Below are positions 40,744 to 49,103 of a stretch of 64,000 nt of DNA, in pieces. Each line of letters starts with the position of its first letter. Position 1 is the first letter of the stretch. Source of the stretch: Actinobacteria bacterium OK074 (GTDB lineage: Bacteria; Actinomycetota; Actinomycetes; Streptomycetales; Streptomycetaceae); NCBI GenBank assembly GCA_001298575.1, contig LJCV01000011.1, forward strand, positions 1 to 64,000. The letters are read 5' to 3'. Both the position numbers and the translations under genes were made by a program. The notes beneath the pieces are model-generated. The model was given only the letters and a program-made list of their open reading frames with translations, was not told the DNA's origin and did not search any database.

Positions 40744-40790
40744 CAGCTGGGGGTACCCCCTGCACGAGCGAGTCGAGCGCTTGGGGGAGG
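40744..40790. repeat. Dispersed Streptomyces-type repeat
   Basis: CAGCTGGGGGTACCCCCTGC, ACGAGCGAGTCGAGCGC and TTGGGGGAGG together match a motif I recall from many Streptomyces intergenic regions. It lies upstream of the large repeat protein; the rest of 40703-40925 holds no gene. Confidence 0.55.
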
Positions 40791-40925
40791 CTCGGCGGCG
40801 CGCTCCACCATACTGGCCGCTTCTGGCAGCCAAACCTCGTCCGGGAAGGAAACTCGCACGGGACCCGCACGCGATCACTGCGTTTCCCGGTGGACACCTT
40901 CGGACGGGCGAGGCCAAGTGGTACG

Positions 40926-41456
40926 TCATTTCCCAAGTCGGGCGTCGGGCGCGACAGGTTGCCATATCGGCCCAAGCGTGGCGCAGATCACAGCTACGGT
41001 CATGCCGCCGAGGAGGAACAGATACGAGACCGCCCCGGCGCCGAACATGAAGTCGCCCTCGGGTCTGGTCGCGGTGAGCCACACGACGGCGACCATCCAC
41101 CCGACGGCGGGCGCGACGGCCCCCGAACGCGAGCGGAGCACGAGACCGCCGCCCAGGAAGGCCCCGGCGGCCCCGGCCAGCGCGAGCAGCAGTCCGCCGG
41201 GCAGCCACCCGGCCTGAACCAGCGCCCCCGCGATCCCGACCACGGCCCCGAGCGCCAACAGCCCCACCAGTGCGGCGAACCGCCCCGCGGACGGCATGCT
41301 CAAGGGCTGCGCGAGCGCACTGCCCGCGGACCCGCCACCGGCGCCGCCCGCGCCCGCACCACCCGTGGCGGCACCGCCCCGGCCGCCGCTCGCCGCCGGA
41401 CGGCCGCCCTTCCCCTGCGACTGCTTCTGCGTCTGCCTCTGCTTCCCGCCGCTCAT
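40926..41456 (-). CDS. Four-helix membrane protein (DUF6113-like)
   Basis: A 176-residue protein starting at ATG 41456, which overlaps the mshB stop by one base (TGATG). Its N-terminal 60 residues are Gln/Gly/Ala-rich ([20 protein letters not shown]). Four hydrophobic helices follow: FAALVGLLALGAVVGIAGAL, LPGGLLLALAGAAGAFLGGG, VGWMVAVVWLTATRPEGDFM and AVSYLFLLGGMTVAVICATL. No catalytic motif is seen. Streptomyces homologues next to mshB are listed as DUF6113. Coupling to mshB suggests coexpression, not necessarily shared function. Confidence 0.78.
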   Translation of the reverse strand: MSGGKQRQTQKQSQGKGGRPAASGGRGGAATGGAGAGGAGGGSAGSALAQPLSMPSAGRFAALVGLLALGAVVGIAGALVQAGWLPGGLLLALAGAAGAFLGGGLVLRSRSGAVAPAVGWMVAVVWLTATRPEGDFMFGAGAVSYLFLLGGMTVAVICATLGPIWQPVAPDARLGK

Positions 41457-42340
41457 CACACCGCCACCCCCTCGAACAGATCGGTCTCGCGCCCGGCCCC
41501 CGTGCGCCCCGCTCTCCCCCGCACCAACTCGTAGTACTCCGTGGTGAGCAGGGGTTGCGCGCGGTGGTTGGAGAGCGCGAAGTACGGTTCCGCGACCGTG
41601 AGTTGCGTGGCGTGGGCGCGGAGCGCGGCGGCCTTCGCGGTCGCGTACGCCGTGCCGTCGATCTCGGTGGTGACGCGGGCGTCGTCGACCACGCCCGGTA
41701 CCTCCTCGATCACGCCGGACTCCGGGAAGGGCAGCTCGGGCAGCTCCTTGCGCAGGCGCGCGAAGCCCTCCTCGGCGACCGGGCGCGGGACCCGGTTCCA
41801 GTACACCTTGGCGATCTCCCAGGGCGCCCCGAGGTCCGGGCGGTAGGCGGCGTCGGCGGCCAGCTCGTACGCGCGCGTGGCGACGCGGTGGGCCTGGATG
41901 TGGTCCGGGTGGCCGTAACCGCCGTTGTCGTCGTACGTGACGAGGACCTGGGGGCGGATCTCGCGGATCACCTCCACGAGGGACGCGGCGGCCTCGTCGA
42001 CGTCGGCCTGCCAGAAGCAGCCCGGGGTGTCGTTGTCGGGCAGGCCCATCATCCCGGAGTCGCGGTAGCGGCCCCGGCCGCCGAGCAGCCGGACGTCCGT
42101 GACGCCGAGCGCGCGCGTCGCGCCGGTCAGTTCCTGCCACCGGTGGGCGCCCAGTGCGGCGCCGTGCAGGTGGCTCAGCTCGGGCGGGATGATCTCGCCG
42201 CCCTCGCCGAGGGTGCAGGTGACCAGCGTGACGTGGGCGCCCTCGGCCGTGTACCTGGCCATGGTGGCGCCGTTGTTGATCGACTCGTCGTCCGGGTGCG
42301 CGTGCACGAGCAGCAGCCGCCGGTCGGGCAGTTCCGTCAT
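41456..42340 (-). CDS. mshB: Mycothiol biosynthesis deacetylase MshB
   Basis: A 294-residue LmbE/PIG-L family zinc deacetylase starting at ATG 42340. The metal motif [20 protein letters not shown] supplies His13 and Asp/Glu; the third ligand is in [20 protein letters not shown] (HPDH). [16 protein letters not shown] and [20 protein letters not shown] are typical of MshB rather than Mca. It removes acetyl from GlcNAc-inositol to give GlcN-Ins, the second step of mycothiol synthesis in the cytosol. Actinobacteria use mycothiol as the major thiol. Confidence 0.94.
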   Translation of the reverse strand: MTELPDRRLLLVHAHPDDESINNGATMARYTAEGAHVTLVTCTLGEGGEIIPPELSHLHGAALGAHRWQELTGATRALGVTDVRLLGGRGRYRDSGMMGLPDNDTPGCFWQADVDEAAASLVEVIREIRPQVLVTYDDNGGYGHPDHIQAHRVATRAYELAADAAYRPDLGAPWEIAKVYWNRVPRPVAEEGFARLRKELPELPFPESGVIEEVPGVVDDARVTTEIDGTAYATAKAAALRAHATQLTVAEPYFALSNHRAQPLLTTEYYELVRGRAGRTGAGRETDLFEGVAV

Positions 42341-42439
42341 GGTTCCACCCTACGAGGCACCACTGACAACGCACCGCACCCCCGGCACCGCCGAAGTGGA
42401 AGAGGCGGCGACCGCGGCCGGGGCGGCGGTCGCGGCCGC

Positions 42440-42634
42440 TCAGAACTTGAGCGTGCTGATCATGTCCGCGAAGTTCGTCGTCAGGTCCGAGATCGTCGGA
42501 GCCACCGTCGACGAGGCGAGGTAGAAGCCCAGAAGGATGCAGACGACCGCGTGTCCGCCCTTCAGCCCTGACTTCTTGACCAGCAGGAAGACGATGATCG
42601 CCAGCAGCACCACCGCCGAAATCGAGAGTGCCAC
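42440..42634 (-). CDS. 64-residue membrane protein
   Basis: It starts at ATG 42634 behind GGAGGTGA on the coding strand. One helix is MALSISAVVLLAIIVFLLVK; a second is HAVVCILLGFYLASSTVAPT; a short polar tail DLTTNFADMISTLKF ends it. A small two-helix membrane protein, separately transcribed. Function unknown. The strong ribosome site and clean codon third positions make it a real gene. Confidence 0.75.
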   Translation of the reverse strand: MALSISAVVLLAIIVFLLVKKSGLKGGHAVVCILLGFYLASSTVAPTISDLTTNFADMISTLKF

Positions 42635-42820
42635 GGCGGCTCACCTCCAAAGATCCCAGGGACAAGGGGGGGTCGGACGGGTCGAACTGAGAGGCAGATA
42701 AATCCGTACAACAGCCAGCAGGTTGATACCCACCATGCGTCAGTGATCATAACTATTCGGAGGAGGGCATCGATCGGCGCACGGCCGCACAAGGGGGCGC
42801 ATGGCCAATATGGTCGGGTC

Positions 42821-44950
42821 ATGACGACCGAGCCTGTTTCCTTCCCTCGAAGGAGCGCACGCACCCTGCGCTTCACCCTCGGCGCGCCGCGTTCTTTCAC
42901 CGTGGCGCCCGACGGTTCCCGTGTCGTGTTCCTGCGGTCCTCCTCCGGCACGGACCGCGCCCACCAACTGCGCGTCCTGGACCTGCCGGAGGGCACCGAA
43001 CGCGTCGCCGCCGACCCGGCCGCCCTCCTCGACGGCGGCTCCGAGCAGCTCTCCCCGCAGGAGCGCGCCCGCCGCGAACGCAGCCGCGAGGGCGGGGCCG
43101 GCATCGTCGGCTACGCCACCGACGCGGCCGTCGAGTTGGCGTCTTTTGCCTTGTCAGGGCGGCTTTTCACGGCCGAGCTGCGAGCCGGCACGGCCCGCGA
43201 ACTCCCCGTCCCCGGGCCGGTGATCGACCCGCGCCCCTCCCCCGACGGCCGCCATCTCGCGTACGTGTCCGGCGGCGCCCTGCGGCTCGTCGGCGCCGAC
43301 GGCGAGGGCGACCGGGCGCTCGCCGAACCGGAGTCGGGCGAAGTGACCTACGGGCTCGCGGAGTTCGTCGCGGCCGAGGAGATGGACCGGACGCGGGGCT
43401 TCTGGTGGTCCCCGGGGTCGGACCGGCTGCTCGTCGCGCGCGTGGACGACACGCCGGTGCGGCGGTGGTGGATCTCCGATCCGGCGCACCCGGACCGGGC
43501 CCCGCAGCCGGTCGCGTACCCGCAGGCCGGTACGGACAACGCGGAGGTCCGGCTGTTCGTGCTGAGCCTCGACGGGGTGCGTACGGAGGTGGCCTGGGAC
43601 CGTGTCCGGTACCCGTATGTGGCGCGTGTGCACTGGTCAGCGGCGGGTGCGCCGCTCATCCTCGTGCAGGCGCGTGACCAGCGAAGTCTCCTCTACATGG
43701 CTGTAGATCCGGATACCGGGGCCACCCGGATGGTGCACGCCGACGAAGATCCAGTTTGGCTGGAACTTTTCCCTGGCGTGCCCTGCTGGAGCCCCTCGGG
43801 ACAGCTGGTCCGGATCGCCGACGAGGGCGGCGCCCGCGTCCTCGCGGTCGGTGAACGCCCGCTGACGGGTGCGCAGTTGCACGTCCGGGCGGTGCTCGAC
43901 GTCGGCGCCGACGACGTGCTGCTCACCGCGTCGGCCGGGGCGGAGGCCGAGGCCGCCGGGCAGCCCGAGACCGGCGAGGTGCACGTCTACCGGGTGAACG
44001 AACTCGGCGTGGAGCGCGTCTCGCAGGAGCCCGGCGTGCACTCGGCGGTACGCGCCGGGGGCGTAACAGTACTCGTCTCGTCGGTGCTGGACCGACCGGG
44101 TGCCCAGGTTCAGGTGTTGCGGGAGGGGAAGCCGGCGGCGATCGTGCCGTCGTACGCCGAAGATCCCGGTTTGACCCCGCGCGTGACCCTTACACGTGGG
44201 GGCGCACGACAGATTCCGTGCGCCGTGCTTATGCCTACGGACTACGACGGAGACACTCGCCTGCCGGTGCTCGTCGACCCGTACGGGGGTCCGCACGGCC
44301 AGCGGGTGACCGCCGCGCACAACCCGCATCTGACCTCGCAGTGGTTCGCCGACCAGGGTTTCGCGGTGGTCGTCGCGGACGGCCGGGGCACCCCGGGCCA
44401 CTCCCCCGCCTGGGAGAAGTCGGTGCGGGACGAGCTCGCGGCGGTGGTCCTTCAGGACCAGGTCGACGCGCTCCAGGCGCTGGCCGCCGACTTCCCGCTC
44501 GACCTCGCCCGGGTCGGCATCCGGGGCTGGTCCTTCGGCGGCTACCTGGCCGCGCTGGCCGTGCTGCGCCGCCCGGACGTGTTCCACGCGGCGGTGGTCG
44601 GCGCCCCGGTCACCGATCTGCGCCTGTACGACACCCACTACCAGGAGCGCTACCTGGGCCACCCGGCCGAGCAGCCGGAGGTCTACCGCCGCAACTCCCT
44701 GGTGGACGACGCCGGTCTGGTCGACGCGGCCGAGCGGCACCGCCCGATGATGATGATCCACGGCCTGGCGGACGACAACGTGGTGGTCGCCCACTCCCTG
44801 CGCCTCTCCTCGGCCCTGCTGGCCGCGGGCCGCCCGCACGAGGTGCTGCCCCTGTCGGGCGTGACGCACATGACTCCGCAGGAGGAGGTCGCGGAGAACC
44901 TGCTCAAGCTCCAACTGGACTTCCTGAAGCGGAGCTTGGGGCTGGGCTGA
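42821..44950 (+). CDS. S9 family prolyl oligopeptidase/dipeptidyl peptidase
   Basis: A 709-residue peptidase starting at ATG 42821 (MTTEPVSFPRRSARTLRFTL). The N-terminal beta-propeller of DPP IV type occupies residues about 25-440 (GEVTYGLAEFVAAEEMDRTR contains the Glu-Glu pair that binds the substrate amino terminus). The C-terminal hydrolase domain has the nucleophile in IRGWSFGGYLAALAVL (GWSFGG), Asp in MMMIHGLADDNVVVAHS and His in LPLSGVTHMTPQEE. No signal peptide is present, so it is cytoplasmic. It removes dipeptides, preferably after Pro or Ala, and would fit with the peptide importers next door. A patch of low-GC codons occurs near 43137-43170. Confidence 0.92.
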   Translation: MTTEPVSFPRRSARTLRFTLGAPRSFTVAPDGSRVVFLRSSSGTDRAHQLRVLDLPEGTERVAADPAALLDGGSEQLSPQERARRERSREGGAGIVGYATDAAVELASFALSGRLFTAELRAGTARELPVPGPVIDPRPSPDGRHLAYVSGGALRLVGADGEGDRALAEPESGEVTYGLAEFVAAEEMDRTRGFWWSPGSDRLLVARVDDTPVRRWWISDPAHPDRAPQPVAYPQAGTDNAEVRLFVLSLDGVRTEVAWDRVRYPYVARVHWSAAGAPLILVQARDQRSLLYMAVDPDTGATRMVHADEDPVWLELFPGVPCWSPSGQLVRIADEGGARVLAVGERPLTGAQLHVRAVLDVGADDVLLTASAGAEAEAAGQPETGEVHVYRVNELGVERVSQEPGVHSAVRAGGVTVLVSSVLDRPGAQVQVLREGKPAAIVPSYAEDPGLTPRVTLTRGGARQIPCAVLMPTDYDGDTRLPVLVDPYGGPHGQRVTAAHNPHLTSQWFADQGFAVVVADGRGTPGHSPAWEKSVRDELAAVVLQDQVDALQALAADFPLDLARVGIRGWSFGGYLAALAVLRRPDVFHAAVVGAPVTDLRLYDTHYQERYLGHPAEQPEVYRRNSLVDDAGLVDAAERHRPMMMIHGLADDNVVVAHSLRLSSALLAAGRPHEVLPLSGVTHMTPQEEVAENLLKLQLDFLKRSLGLG

Positions 44951-44977
44951 GAAGGTCCGGCCTGGCTGCCGGACGGC

Positions 44978-45013
44978 AACGGGCCGGAGCGACATGGCGC
45001 GCTCCGGCCCGTT
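44978..45013 (+). terminator. Terminator after the S9 peptidase
   Basis: A perfect 14-bp stem, 44978-44991 with 45000-45013, with loop ACATGGCG. It begins 28 bases after the stop. Confidence 0.85.
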
Positions 45014-45120
45014 TACGGCACCCGCACGGCCGTACGTTGTTCACTCTGATGCGTCCGTATATCGGAACGGCGTCGGCCAAGTTGCCTCGATGTTAACGAG
45101 ATTTGCCCGCATTCATCCGC

Positions 45121-46170
45121 TTATGACGCCTGCTCCGGCGGTACCACCAGCTTCTCCTCCGCGAAGTGGCAGGCCGAGTCGTGCGCCGCCGGGCCGCTCG
45201 CGAGGCGGAACTCGGCGGGCACCGCGAGCAGCGGCACCTCCAGCGCGCACCGTTCCTCCGCCTTCCAGCAGCGGGTGCGGAAGCGGCAGCCGGAGGGGAC
45301 GTTGGTCGGCGAGGGCACGTCCCCGGTGAGGATGATCCGCTCCCGGTGCTCCCGCGCCTCCGGGTCGGGCACCGGCACGGCGGACAACAGGGCCTGGGTG
45401 TACGGATGCGTGGGATGGTCGTAGATCTCCGCGTCCCGGCCGGTCTCCACGATCCGGCCGAGGTACATCACGCCGACCCGGTCGGAGATGTGCCGCACGA
45501 TCGACAGGTCGTGCGCGATGAAGACGTACGACAGCCCGAACTCGTCCTGCAACCGGTCGAGGAGATTGACCACTTGGGCCTGGACGGAGACGTCGAGCGC
45601 GGAGACCGGCTCGTCGGCGACGATGATCTCCGGACGGAGCGCCAACCCCCGGGCGATGCCGATGCGTTGGCGCTGGCCGCCGGAGAACTGGTGCGGATAG
45701 CGGTTGATGTACTCGGGGTTGAGCCCGACCACGTCGAGCAGTTCCCGCACCCGGCGCCGCCGGTCGCCCTTGGGCGCGGCCTCGGGGTGGATCTCGTAGG
45801 GCTCCCCGATGATGTCGCCCACGGTCATGCGGGGGTTGAGCGAGGTGTACGGGTCCTGGAAGACCATCTGGATGTTGCGGCGGACGGCCTTGAGGGCGCG
45901 GCCGGAGAGCCGGGTGACGTCCTCGCCCTTGTAGGTGATCGAACCGGCCGTCGGGCGTTCGAGGTTGACGAGCATCTTGGCGACCGTGGACTTGCCGCAG
46001 CCCGACTCCCCCACGATGCCGAGGGTTTCACCGGCGCGCAGCTCGAAGTCCACGCCGTCGACGGCCTTCACGGCGCCGACCTGCTTCTTGAAGAGCACGC
46101 CCTGGGTGAGCGGGTAGTGCTTGACCAGCCCGCGCACCTCCAGGATCGGCTCAGCCACGGTCGTCGCCAT
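45121..46170 (-). CDS. Oligopeptide ABC importer ATPase (OppF type)
   Basis: A 349-residue ATPase starting at ATG 46170, overlapping the OppD-like gene by 20 bp; last gene of the leftward importer operon. Walker A is [17 protein letters not shown], the signature [16 protein letters not shown], Walker [15 protein letters not shown] and the His switch [13 protein letters not shown]. The C-terminal oligopeptide-transporter extension includes [20 protein letters not shown], with Cys residues of a possible Fe-S or zinc site seen in Dpp/Opp ATPases. It is paired with the OppD-type subunit to power uptake. Confidence 0.93.
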   Translation of the reverse strand: MATTVAEPILEVRGLVKHYPLTQGVLFKKQVGAVKAVDGVDFELRAGETLGIVGESGCGKSTVAKMLVNLERPTAGSITYKGEDVTRLSGRALKAVRRNIQMVFQDPYTSLNPRMTVGDIIGEPYEIHPEAAPKGDRRRRVRELLDVVGLNPEYINRYPHQFSGGQRQRIGIARGLALRPEIIVADEPVSALDVSVQAQVVNLLDRLQDEFGLSYVFIAHDLSIVRHISDRVGVMYLGRIVETGRDAEIYDHPTHPYTQALLSAVPVPDPEAREHRERIILTGDVPSPTNVPSGCRFRTRCWKAEERCALEVPLLAVPAEFRLASGPAAHDSACHFAEEKLVVPPEQAS

Positions 46171-47137
46171 GCAGGCACTCCCTCCAGTAGAAGCAGGCGC
46201 TGCCCCGGTCCTCGGACACCTCCGCGAGCGGCGGTTCGTCGGTGCGGCACACGTCCTGGGCCAGCGGGCAGCGCGGGTTGAAGGCGCAACCGGGCGGAAT
46301 GTGCAGGAGGTTGGGCGGCAGGCCCTTGATGGCGTACAGCTCCCGCCCCTTCTGGTCCAGCCGCGGGATCGACCTCAACAGGCCCTGGGTGTACGGGTGG
46401 GCGGGCGCCTTGTAGATGTCGTGCACGGGGGCGGACTCGACGATGCGGCCCGCGTACATCACCGCGATGCGGTCGGCGACGTCGGCGACCACGCCCAGGT
46501 CGTGCGTGATGAGGATGAGCCCCATTTGGTACTCGCGCTGCAACTCGGCGAGCAGGTCCATGACTTGGGCCTGGACGGTGACGTCGAGCGCGGTGGTCGG
46601 TTCGTCGGCGATGATCAGCGCGGGTTCCAGGGCCAGCGCCATGGCGATCATGATGCGCTGGCGCATGCCGCCGGAGAACTGGTGCGGGTAGTCGCGCACC
46701 CGCTCGGCGGCGGCCGGGATGCGCACCCGGTCCATCAGCTCAACGGCCTTGGCGCGCGCGTCCTTTCGGGACATCCCGCGGTGCACGGTGAACATCTCGC
46801 CGAGCTGGTCGCCCACGGTGAGCACGGGGTTGAGGGACGACAGCGCGTCCTGGAAGATCATCGCCATCCCGGCGCCGCGGATCTTCCGCCGCTCGGCCTC
46901 CTTCAGCTTGAGCAGGTCCTGGCCCTGGAACAGGATTTCGCCGCCGGTGATCCGGCCCGGGGGCATGTCCAGGATGCCCATCACGGCCTGTGCGGTGACC
47001 GACTTCCCCGAACCGGACTCGCCGAGCACGGCGAGGGTCTCGCCCGCGTCGACGCCGTAGGAGACCCCGTTGACGGCCTTGGCGACGCCCTCGCGGGTTC
47101 TGAACTCGACGTGCAGGTCGCGTACTTCGAGCAGCAT
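46151..47137 (-). CDS. Oligopeptide ABC importer ATPase (OppD type)
   Basis: A 328-residue ATPase starting at ATG 47137 ([20 protein letters not shown]). Walker A is [17 protein letters not shown], the signature [19 protein letters not shown], Walker [15 protein letters not shown] and the switch [15 protein letters not shown]. The C-terminal cluster motif is [20 protein letters not shown]. It lies nine bases downstream of the OppC-like gene and overlaps the OppF-like gene. Together the two ATPases form the heterodimeric motor. Confidence 0.93.
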   Translation of the reverse strand: MLLEVRDLHVEFRTREGVAKAVNGVSYGVDAGETLAVLGESGSGKSVTAQAVMGILDMPPGRITGGEILFQGQDLLKLKEAERRKIRGAGMAMIFQDALSSLNPVLTVGDQLGEMFTVHRGMSRKDARAKAVELMDRVRIPAAAERVRDYPHQFSGGMRQRIMIAMALALEPALIIADEPTTALDVTVQAQVMDLLAELQREYQMGLILITHDLGVVADVADRIAVMYAGRIVESAPVHDIYKAPAHPYTQGLLRSIPRLDQKGRELYAIKGLPPNLLHIPPGCAFNPRCPLAQDVCRTDEPPLAEVSEDRGSACFYWRECLHGDDRG

Positions 47138-47146
47138 GGGGGCGGC

Positions 47147-48127
47147 TCACCTCAGCTTCGGGTCGAGGGCGTCGCGCACCGCGTCGCCGAGCATGATGAA
47201 CGCGAGGACGGTGATCGCGAGCGCGCCCGACGGCCACAGGAGCGCGTGCGGGGCGTTGCGGACGTAGGGGGAGGCGGCGGAGATGTCGATGCCCCAGGAC
47301 ACGCTCGGCGGCTTCAGGCCGACGCCGAGGTAGGACAGGGTCGCCTCCAGCGCGATGTAGGTGCCGAGCGCGATGGTCGCCACGACGATCACGGGCGCGA
47401 CGGCGTTGGGCGCGATGTGCCGCAGCAGGATGCGGGAGTTGGAGGCGCCGAGCGCCCGGGCGGCCTGGACGTAGTCGTTCTGTTTGACGGTGAGCACGGA
47501 GCCGCGGGCGATGCGGGAGATCTGCGGCCAGCCGAGCAGGACCATGAACCCGATGACGGGCCAGATCGTGTTGGTGACCACCACGGACAGCAGGACCAGA
47601 CCGCCCAGGACGACCGGGATCGCGAAGAAGACGTCGGTGATCCGGGACAGCACCGAGTCCCACACCCCGCCGAAGTACCCCGCGAGACCGCCCAGGACCG
47701 ACCCGAGGACCGCGACCCCGAGGGTGGCGCACACGGCGACCGCGGCGGACGTACGGGCCCCGTAGACGGTCCGCGTGTACACGTCGCAGCCCTGGCCGTC
47801 GTAGCCGAACGGGTGTCCGGGGGCGGAGCCCTGCTGGGCCTTGGCGAGGTCGCACTTGAGCGGGTTGCCGGAGGCGATCAGTGAGGGCCACAGGGAGATG
47901 ACGACGAGGAAGAGGATGACCAGCGCGGAGAGCAGGAACACGGGGTTGCGCCGCAGGTCCCGCCAGGCGTCGGACCAGAGGGAGCGCGGCTTGTTGCTCG
48001 GCCCGGTCCCCTCCGGCCCGCCGGGGGTGCGTTCCAGCGTCTCCGCCTCGCTCGTCGCGAGGTCCATCGCGCCGCCCATGCCGGTCCCGGCAATCGCGAG
48101 GTCGGGATCGTGCGGCTGCTCAGGCAT
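47147..48127 (-). CDS. Oligopeptide ABC importer permease (OppC type)
   Basis: A 326-residue permease starting at ATG 48127, overlapping the OppB-like gene by 8 bp. A polar N-terminus of about 50 residues precedes the first helix (FLLSALVILFLVVISLWPSL). A periplasmic-side loop with CDLAKAQQGSAPGHPFGYDG, including two Cys, follows. The binding-protein-dependent permease core has the EAA-loop ALGASNSRILLRHIAPNAVA, which contacts the ATPases. It ends with the usual LGDAVRDALDPKLR. Confidence 0.93.
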   Translation of the reverse strand: MPEQPHDPDLAIAGTGMGGAMDLATSEAETLERTPGGPEGTGPSNKPRSLWSDAWRDLRRNPVFLLSALVILFLVVISLWPSLIASGNPLKCDLAKAQQGSAPGHPFGYDGQGCDVYTRTVYGARTSAAVAVCATLGVAVLGSVLGGLAGYFGGVWDSVLSRITDVFFAIPVVLGGLVLLSVVVTNTIWPVIGFMVLLGWPQISRIARGSVLTVKQNDYVQAARALGASNSRILLRHIAPNAVAPVIVVATIALGTYIALEATLSYLGVGLKPPSVSWGIDISAASPYVRNAPHALLWPSGALAITVLAFIMLGDAVRDALDPKLR

Positions 48128-49043
48128 AGCGGATCCTCGGGTCGAGTACGGCGTACAGGAGATCGACGAGCAGGTTGGCCACCAGGAAGACCAGGACCAG
48201 GACGGTCACGAAGCCGACCACCGTCTGCGTGTTCTGCCGGAGGATCCCCTGGTAGAGCTGGTAGCCGACGCCGTGGATGTTGAAGATGCGCTCGGTGACG
48301 ATCGCGCCGCCCATCAGCGCGCCGACGTCGGTGCCGATGAAGGTGACGACGGGGATCAGCGAGTTGCGCAGCAGGTGCCGCACGATCACCCGGTGCCGGG
48401 GCAGCCCCTTGGCGACGGCCGTGCGGACGTAGTCGGCGCGCTTGTTCTCGGCGATGGAGGTGCGGGTCAGCCGGGTCACGTACGCGAGGGACACGGAGGC
48501 CAGCACCAGGCCGGGGACGACCAGTTCACCGAAGGCCGCGTCCGTGGAGACGGACGGTTTGATCCAGCCCCATTCGACGCCGAGCAGCAGTTGCAGCAGC
48601 AGACCGGTGACGAAGGTCGGCACCGAGATGACGACGAGGGTCAGCACCAGCACGGCGGTGTCGACCGGGCGGCCCCGGCGCAGTCCGGTGACCACGCCCA
48701 GGGTGATGCCGATGACGACCTCGAAGAGGACCGCCACGATCGTCAGCCGGATGGTGACCGGGAACGACGTCGACATCAGCTCGGTGACCTTCTGGCCGTT
48801 GAAGGCGGTGCCGAAGTCGCCGGTGAAGACGTTGCCCATGTAGGTCAGGTACTGCTGCCAGACCGGTTGGTCGAGGCCGAACTCCTTCTTGAGCTGGGCG
48901 GCGGTGGCGGCGTCGCAGGCACGGTCGCCGCACAGGCCCGCGATGGGGTCGCCCATGACGTTGACCATGAGGAAGATCAGCAGGGTGGCGCCGAAGAAGA
49001 CCGGGATCATCTGCAACAGGCGCCGGAGTACGTACCGTCCCAT
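48120..49043 (-). CDS. Oligopeptide ABC importer permease (OppB type)
   Basis: A 307-residue permease starting at ATG 49043 (MGRYVLRRLLQMIPVFFGAT). Six helices with the type-B N-terminus. The EAA loop is ADYVRTAVAKGLPRHRVIVR then HLLRNSLIPVVTFIGTDVGA. The first exterior loop is Cys-containing (GLCGDRACDAATAAQLKKEF). The C-terminus is LVDLLYAVLDPRIRYA. The gene is separated from the upstream binding-protein gene by 60 bp containing a hairpin and a 12-base C-run on the coding strand, so its level is probably set below that of the binding protein. Confidence 0.93.
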   Translation of the reverse strand: MGRYVLRRLLQMIPVFFGATLLIFLMVNVMGDPIAGLCGDRACDAATAAQLKKEFGLDQPVWQQYLTYMGNVFTGDFGTAFNGQKVTELMSTSFPVTIRLTIVAVLFEVVIGITLGVVTGLRRGRPVDTAVLVLTLVVISVPTFVTGLLLQLLLGVEWGWIKPSVSTDAAFGELVVPGLVLASVSLAYVTRLTRTSIAENKRADYVRTAVAKGLPRHRVIVRHLLRNSLIPVVTFIGTDVGALMGGAIVTERIFNIHGVGYQLYQGILRQNTQTVVGFVTVLVLVFLVANLLVDLLYAVLDPRIRYA

Positions 49044-49055
49044 GAGGGCTCCGGA

Positions 49056-49090
49056 GGGGGGGGGGGGCGGCCCCGCGAGCGGGCCGCCCC
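49056..49090 (-). terminator. Attenuator-like hairpin and 12-C run between binding protein and permease genes
   Basis: Reading leftward, a ten-base-pair stem (49081-49090 with 49064-49073) leads straight into twelve consecutive C (49067-49056), part of which pairs in the stem. The ribosome site CGGAG of the permease comes next. No U-tract is present, so it more likely attenuates transcription or protects the 3' end of the binding-protein mRNA. Confidence 0.55.
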
Positions 49091-49103
49091 GGACGGTTGT
49101 CGC

